A stretch of DNA of 64,000 bases from positions 46,238-110,237 of the forward strand of contig NZ_CVSF01000064.1 of NCBI RefSeq assembly GCF_001179925.1. Reading direction: 5' to 3'. Made by a program: the position numbers and the translations under genes. Shown in pieces: positions 60,534-64,000 of the stretch; the stretch's first letter is position 1; the number at the start of each line of letters is the position of its first letter. This DNA comes from Candidatus Pelagibacter communis. Lineage in GTDB: Bacteria; Pseudomonadota; Alphaproteobacteria; Pelagibacterales; Pelagibacteraceae. Below the pieces are notes generated by a model. That model did not search any database. It was not told the DNA's origin and saw only the letters and a program-made list of their open reading frames with translations.

Positions 60534-61238
60534 TTAAATTAATTTCTTTAGTTTATTTATATTCATATCTTGTCTTAAGGGGAGTTTTGATAAATTTTTA
60601 GCTTTAATTTTTTTTACGTCAAGTTTTTTTGATTTTGCAAATTTATAAACAGACTGTGGTTTTCCACCTATATTTAATATCCCTCTCTTATTAATTATTT
60701 TTGGTAAAATTTTCACTAAATCTTCGTGATACATGTAATTTGCAATTAAATTATTATAAGCCTTTTTAAACATGAATGGTTTTTCTGTCATATTTATTCT
60801 TAATATTAGAGAATTATTGTACATTGAGACAGCACATTCTCCACCTAACTTTGAAAGACCATAATTGTTAAATGGTTTAACAGGATCGGTTTCTTTATAA
60901 TTTCCGCGCAATCCCTCATAAACATAGCTTGTAGAAAAATATACAATTTTAATTTTATATTTCTTACAAACTTTTACTAAATTAGCTGTGCCAATAATAT
61001 TTAGGTCAATACTTTTGCTAATATTAGTCTCATGAATATTCATTGGCCTAGACAAACCTGCAGTATGTAAAATTATAGAAGGTTTTATTTTTTTTATAAT
61101 TTTAATAATTGAGTTTTCACTTAAAATATTACATTCTTTTTTCGACGCAAAATAAAGATTCAATTTATAATTTTTATCCTTTAAAACCTTCGCAAACCTT
61201 CCACTGCCACCAGTTACAAGAATTTTATTTTTATTCAT
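60534..61238 (-). CDS. RmlD-like sugar-nucleotide reductase/epimerase (short)
   Basis: A 234-residue SDR, shorter than the ~290 of RmlD. ILVTGGSGRFAKVLKD is the cofactor loop; IILHTAGLSRPMNIHETN, YFSTSYVYEGLRGNYKETDPVKPFNNYGLSKLGGECAV (YxxxK) and RINMTEKPF follow. The C-terminal substrate part is reduced. In this position it may finish the dTDP sugar made by the two following genes. Substrate unknown. 15 bases from rmlA. Confidence 0.75.
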   Translation of the reverse strand: MNKNKILVTGGSGRFAKVLKDKNYKLNLYFASKKECNILSENSIIKIIKKIKPSIILHTAGLSRPMNIHETNISKSIDLNIIGTANLVKVCKKYKIKIVYFSTSYVYEGLRGNYKETDPVKPFNNYGLSKLGGECAVSMYNNSLILRINMTEKPFMFKKAYNNLIANYMYHEDLVKILPKIINKRGILNIGGKPQSVYKFAKSKKLDVKKIKAKNLSKLPLRQDMNINKLKKLI

Positions 61239-61253
61239 TCAGATTTTATCAAT

Positions 61254-62129
61254 TTATGATTTGTTGATTAGTTTTTTTAAGTATTTTGAATAATCACAAT
61301 TACCATAGAAATTAATCGCTTTTTTAATGTGTTTTTTATTTATCCATTTTGAGTTAAAAGCTATTTCTTCTAAACAAGCGATCTTAAAACCTTGTCTATT
61401 CTCTATTGCTGAAACGAAAGCAGAAGTTTTGTAAAAATCTTCAATTGAACCGGTGTCAAGCCATGCACCACCTCTTCCAATTAAATCAGCAGTTAATTGT
61501 TTTTTTGATTTATAACGATTTAAAAGATCTACAATTTCAACTTCACCTCTTTTTGAGGGTTTTAAGTTTTTTGCAAATTTTATTACTTGATTATCAAAAA
61601 AGTATAAACCAGTAATTGCTAGGTCAGATATATATCTTTTAGGTTTTTCTTTTATAGAAATAATTTTATTTTGTTTATTAATTTTAGCTACTCCAAATAG
61701 TTCTGGTTTTGGAACTTTGTGCAAAACAACTCTTGCACCTTTTTTAAGTCTTGTATTTTCTAGAAGTTTTTTTGTAAGATTTTGGCCATAAAAAAAATTA
61801 TCTCCAAGTATCATTGCAACATTCTCTTTTCCTATAAATGTTTCACCAATCACAAATGCATCAGGTAAACCTCTCGGTTTATCTTGTTCTAAATAATTAA
61901 TTTTGATACCTAAGTTATTTCCGTTAGGTATAATTTTCTTATATTGATTAAGTTGCCCTTTATTTACAATGATTAGTATATCTTTAATATTCGCTAACAT
62001 TAAAATTGATAAGGGATAAAAAATTAATGGTTTATCATAAATTGGAAGAAGTTGTTTGTTGACAGCTTTAGTAATTGGACTCATTCGTGTTCCTTTGCCA
62101 CCAGCTAATATAATTCCCTTTTTGATCAT
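61254..62129 (-). CDS. rmlA: Glucose-1-phosphate thymidylyltransferase
   Basis: A 291-residue nucleotidyltransferase making dTDP-glucose. The activation loop is GIILAGGKGTRMSPITKAVNKQLLPIYDKPLI; QDKPRGLPDAFVIGETF and the metal GDNFFYG complete the site. RGGAWLDTGSIEDFYKTSAFV is typical of RmlA. Overlaps rmlB by 4 bases. Confidence 0.93.
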   Translation of the reverse strand: MIKKGIILAGGKGTRMSPITKAVNKQLLPIYDKPLIFYPLSILMLANIKDILIIVNKGQLNQYKKIIPNGNNLGIKINYLEQDKPRGLPDAFVIGETFIGKENVAMILGDNFFYGQNLTKKLLENTRLKKGARVVLHKVPKPELFGVAKINKQNKIISIKEKPKRYISDLAITGLYFFDNQVIKFAKNLKPSKRGEVEIVDLLNRYKSKKQLTADLIGRGGAWLDTGSIEDFYKTSAFVSAIENRQGFKIACLEEIAFNSKWINKKHIKKAINFYGNCDYSKYLKKLINKS

Positions 62130-63139
62130 AGTTTACCCAATCGTTTAACAATATCTTTTTTAGATAGTGATTTATAATAATTTCTGTTTTTAAAATACCA
62201 ATCAAATGTTAATTTAATACCTTGTCTAAAATTTGTTCTGGGTTTCCATCCAATTTTTTTCTTAATTTTATTACTGTTTAAAGCATACCTAACATCGTGA
62301 CCTGGACGGTCTTTTACAAATAAAATTTTAACTTTTTTTCCAATTTTACAAACTGATTTTGAAACATTAATTAGTTCTTTTGAAACTTGAATGTTATTTA
62401 AATTTTTATTAGACCCAATGTTATAAAATTCTCCTATTTTACCTTTGATAAAAACCTTTAGTAAAGCCTCACAATGATCTTTGACATATATCCATTCTCT
62501 AGAGTTGGTGCCTTTCCCATAAATTGGAAGAGGTTTATTATTTAATATGTTGTAAATTAGTTTAGGTATTAATTTTTCTGGGTGTTGTTTGGGACCATAG
62601 TTATTTGAGCAATTTGTAATCATAGCTGGAATTTTATAGGTTCTTACGTAAGAACTAACCAAATGGTCTGAAGAAGCTTTACTTGCAGCGTATGGAGAAC
62701 TAGGTTGATAAGGATAATTTTCAGAAGATCTGCCAGATAAAATGTCTCCATAAACTTCATCTGTAGAAATATGAATTAGTTTTGATTTATGACTTTTTAC
62801 ATATTCTTTAAAACATTCTAGTAAATTATAAACTCCAACAATATTACTTTGAATAAAATTTTCAGGGTTATCTATGGATCTATCAACATGAGTTTCAGCC
62901 GCAAGATTAAAAATTGCTACTGGCTTATATTTAAATAAAATTTCTTTAATTTTTTTATCTTTGATGTCACATTTTAAAAATTTATAATATTTTGATTTTT
63001 TGTGTTCTTGGACGTTATAAAAATTAGATGAGTAAGTTACTTTATCAATATTAATAACGTAATAATTTTTTCTAATTAACAGGTCAATTAAGTTACTACC
63101 TATAAAGCCCAGTCCTCCTGTAACAATAATTTTTTTCAT
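62126..63139 (-). CDS. rmlB: dTDP-glucose 4,6-dehydratase
   Basis: A 337-residue extended SDR converting dTDP-glucose to dTDP-4-keto-6-deoxyglucose. VTGGLGFIGSNLIDLLIRK is the NAD loop; AAETHVDRSIDNP, HISTDEVYGD (catalytic DE), PYAASKASSDHLV (YxxxK) and NNYGPKQHPEKLIPK are the strict RmlB marks. With rmlA and the RmlD-like gene it forms a minus-strand operon; no RmlC epimerase gene is present, so L-rhamnose is not assured. Lies 7 bases downstream of apt. Confidence 0.94.
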   Translation of the reverse strand: MKKIIVTGGLGFIGSNLIDLLIRKNYYVINIDKVTYSSNFYNVQEHKKSKYYKFLKCDIKDKKIKEILFKYKPVAIFNLAAETHVDRSIDNPENFIQSNIVGVYNLLECFKEYVKSHKSKLIHISTDEVYGDILSGRSSENYPYQPSSPYAASKASSDHLVSSYVRTYKIPAMITNCSNNYGPKQHPEKLIPKLIYNILNNKPLPIYGKGTNSREWIYVKDHCEALLKVFIKGKIGEFYNIGSNKNLNNIQVSKELINVSKSVCKIGKKVKILFVKDRPGHDVRYALNSNKIKKKIGWKPRTNFRQGIKLTFDWYFKNRNYYKSLSKKDIVKRLGKL

Positions 63140-63146
63140 CTAAATT

Positions 63147-63674
63147 TTAATGACCCGGAAATTCAATTAAATTTTCAACGTTATAACCTTTTTTTACTAA
63201 ATTGTCTGATCCATTTAAGTCAAAAAGATTAATTACAAATATAAAACAGGCTACTTTACCACCAGAAATTTCAACTAATTTTGCTGCAGCTTCAGCAGTA
63301 CCACCAGTAGCAATTAAATCATCAATTATTAAGATATTATCATTTTTTTCAATTGAATCTTTATGAACTTCTATGGTAGCAGTTCCATACTCCAACTCAA
63401 AATCAACAGAGTGGACTTCTGCAGGTAATTTATTTTTTTTTCTTAGCATCACAAAAGGTTTTTTTAATAAGTATGAAACAGCTGAAGCAAATACAAAGCC
63501 CCTTGATTCTATTGCAGCAATTTTATTAAATTTAAATTTTTTTGATTTTTTTACAATTTGGTCAATTGTTTCAGAAAATGCATTTTCATCCTTTATTAGT
63601 GTTGTGATATCTCTAAATAATATACCTTTTTTTGGATAATCTTGAATTGATCTAATAAAATCTTTTAAATTCAT
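63147..63674 (-). CDS. apt: Adenine phosphoribosyltransferase
   Basis: A 175-residue purine salvage enzyme making AMP from adenine and PRPP. The PRPP motif is ILIIDDLIATGGTAEAA, with FRDITTLI and FVFASAVSYLL near the N-terminus and RKKNKLPAEVHS in the flexible loop. Divergent from mtnP, whose reaction releases adenine, so the two act in sequence. Only 41 bases separate the two starts. Confidence 0.94.
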   Translation of the reverse strand: MNLKDFIRSIQDYPKKGILFRDITTLIKDENAFSETIDQIVKKSKKFKFNKIAAIESRGFVFASAVSYLLKKPFVMLRKKNKLPAEVHSVDFELEYGTATIEVHKDSIEKNDNILIIDDLIATGGTAEAAAKLVEISGGKVACFIFVINLFDLNGSDNLVKKGYNVENLIEFPGH

Positions 63675-63715
63675 AATACTTATTTATAAAACAATAAATA
63701 AATTAAATTTTGAAC

Positions 63716-64000
63716 ATGACAATAAATAAATTAGCAATCATAGGTGGAAGTGGACTTTATGATGTTGAGGAATTCAAAAATCGAGAATTATTAGACTTAA
63801 ATACACCATGGGGAAAACCCTCAGATAAAATATTAAAAACCAACTATAAAAATAAAGAAGTTTATTTTCTGCCTAGACACGGAAGAGGTCATTGTATTTC
63901 ACCATCAAAAATAAATTTTAGGGCAAATATTGATGCACTCAAACAGTTAGGGGTAACAGATATAGTTTCAGTATCTGCTGTTGGTTCTTTAAAAGAAGAT
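63716..64000 (+). CDS. mtnP: S-methyl-5'-thioadenosine phosphorylase, N-terminal part (runs off window)
   Basis: The ATG at 63716 opens a frame of 95 codons to the window end without a stop. NKLAIIGGSGLYDVEEF, the phosphate-site PRHGRGHCISPSKINFRANIDALKQLG and VSAVGSLKED are diagnostic of the MTA phosphorylase branch of the PNP family (GRGH with the ISPSKINYRAN sequence). It cleaves methylthioadenosine from SAM use to adenine and methylthioribose-1-phosphate; adenine then goes to the divergent apt product. Confidence 0.9.
   Translation, partial: MTINKLAIIGGSGLYDVEEFKNRELLDLNTPWGKPSDKILKTNYKNKEVYFLPRHGRGHCISPSKINFRANIDALKQLGVTDIVSVSAVGSLKED

Noticed and set aside
1..64000. CRISPR arrays, prophage, insertion sequences
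   Set aside because: No spaced direct repeats, transposase or phage structural genes were seen; AT-rich simple stretches only.

Overview
The window is typical of the SAR11 clade (Candidatus Pelagibacter and relatives, Alphaproteobacteria). The DNA is very AT-rich and proteins are rich in Lys, Ile and Asn. Genes are packed with overlaps of 1-20 bases or gaps of a few bases; no gene-free stretch exceeds about 180 bases. Gene content agrees: an iscR-suf operon, a tandem SAM-II/SAM-V riboswitch before a bhmT-like gene, form II cox-like genes, and genes for taurine and dimethylglycine use. I saw no insertion sequence, prophage or CRISPR array. Assignments come from motif and family recognition by eye; no database search was run.

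Layout. 0-4 kb: end of an AsmA-like protein, tyrS, anmK, a hydrolase. 4.1-10.3 kb: iscR and an Fe-S assembly operon (sufB, C, D, S, U-like, T-like, A-like) behind an IscR type-1 operator. 10.3-16.8 kb: a small possibly leaderless ORF, glnA, YbaK-like editing protein, DMT transporter, glycosyltransferase, bhmT-like methyltransferase with its riboswitches, 2OG oxygenase, TauE/SafE transporter. 16.8-25.7 kb: a molybdenum neighbourhood (moaB, coxG-like, coxSLM-like, split XdhC, mocA-like, msrQ-msrP). 25.8-35.5 kb: mixed metabolism (aldehyde dehydrogenase, ccdA, azoR-like, butyrobetaine-type dioxygenase, hisN-like phosphatase, a run of small membrane proteins with an odd SMR member, cysK-cysE, VOC protein, LysE exporter). 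35.4-46.2 kb: an organosulfonate region (HpsN-like dehydrogenase, phosphotransacetylase, ComC/Ldh-type dehydrogenase, TauABC-like transporter, omega-aminotransferase, alanine dehydrogenase). 46.2-51.9 kb: surface-sugar genes on both strands. 51.9-56.8 kb: dimethylglycine/sarcosine dehydrogenase-like enzyme, BASS transporter, a regulator with two HTH units, two tiny paralogous membrane proteins, then tRNA-Met. 56.9-60.5 kb: a VTC / CotH-beta-helix / DUF4956 triad. 60.5-64 kb: dTDP-sugar genes, apt, and the start of mtnP.

How it fits together. Sulfur handling runs through the window: Fe-S assembly, SAM-controlled methionine synthesis, cysteine synthesis, methionine sulfoxide repair, methylthioadenosine salvage, and probable use of taurine and dihydroxypropanesulfonate. 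The two sulfonate branches meet at sulfoacetaldehyde. The enzymes that would complete them (Xsc, ComDE) are not in the window. The most promising poorly described items are the VTC/CotH/DUF4956 triad, the sulfonate hub with its oversized permease, the duplicated two-HTH regulator, and the cox-like enzyme of unknown substrate.
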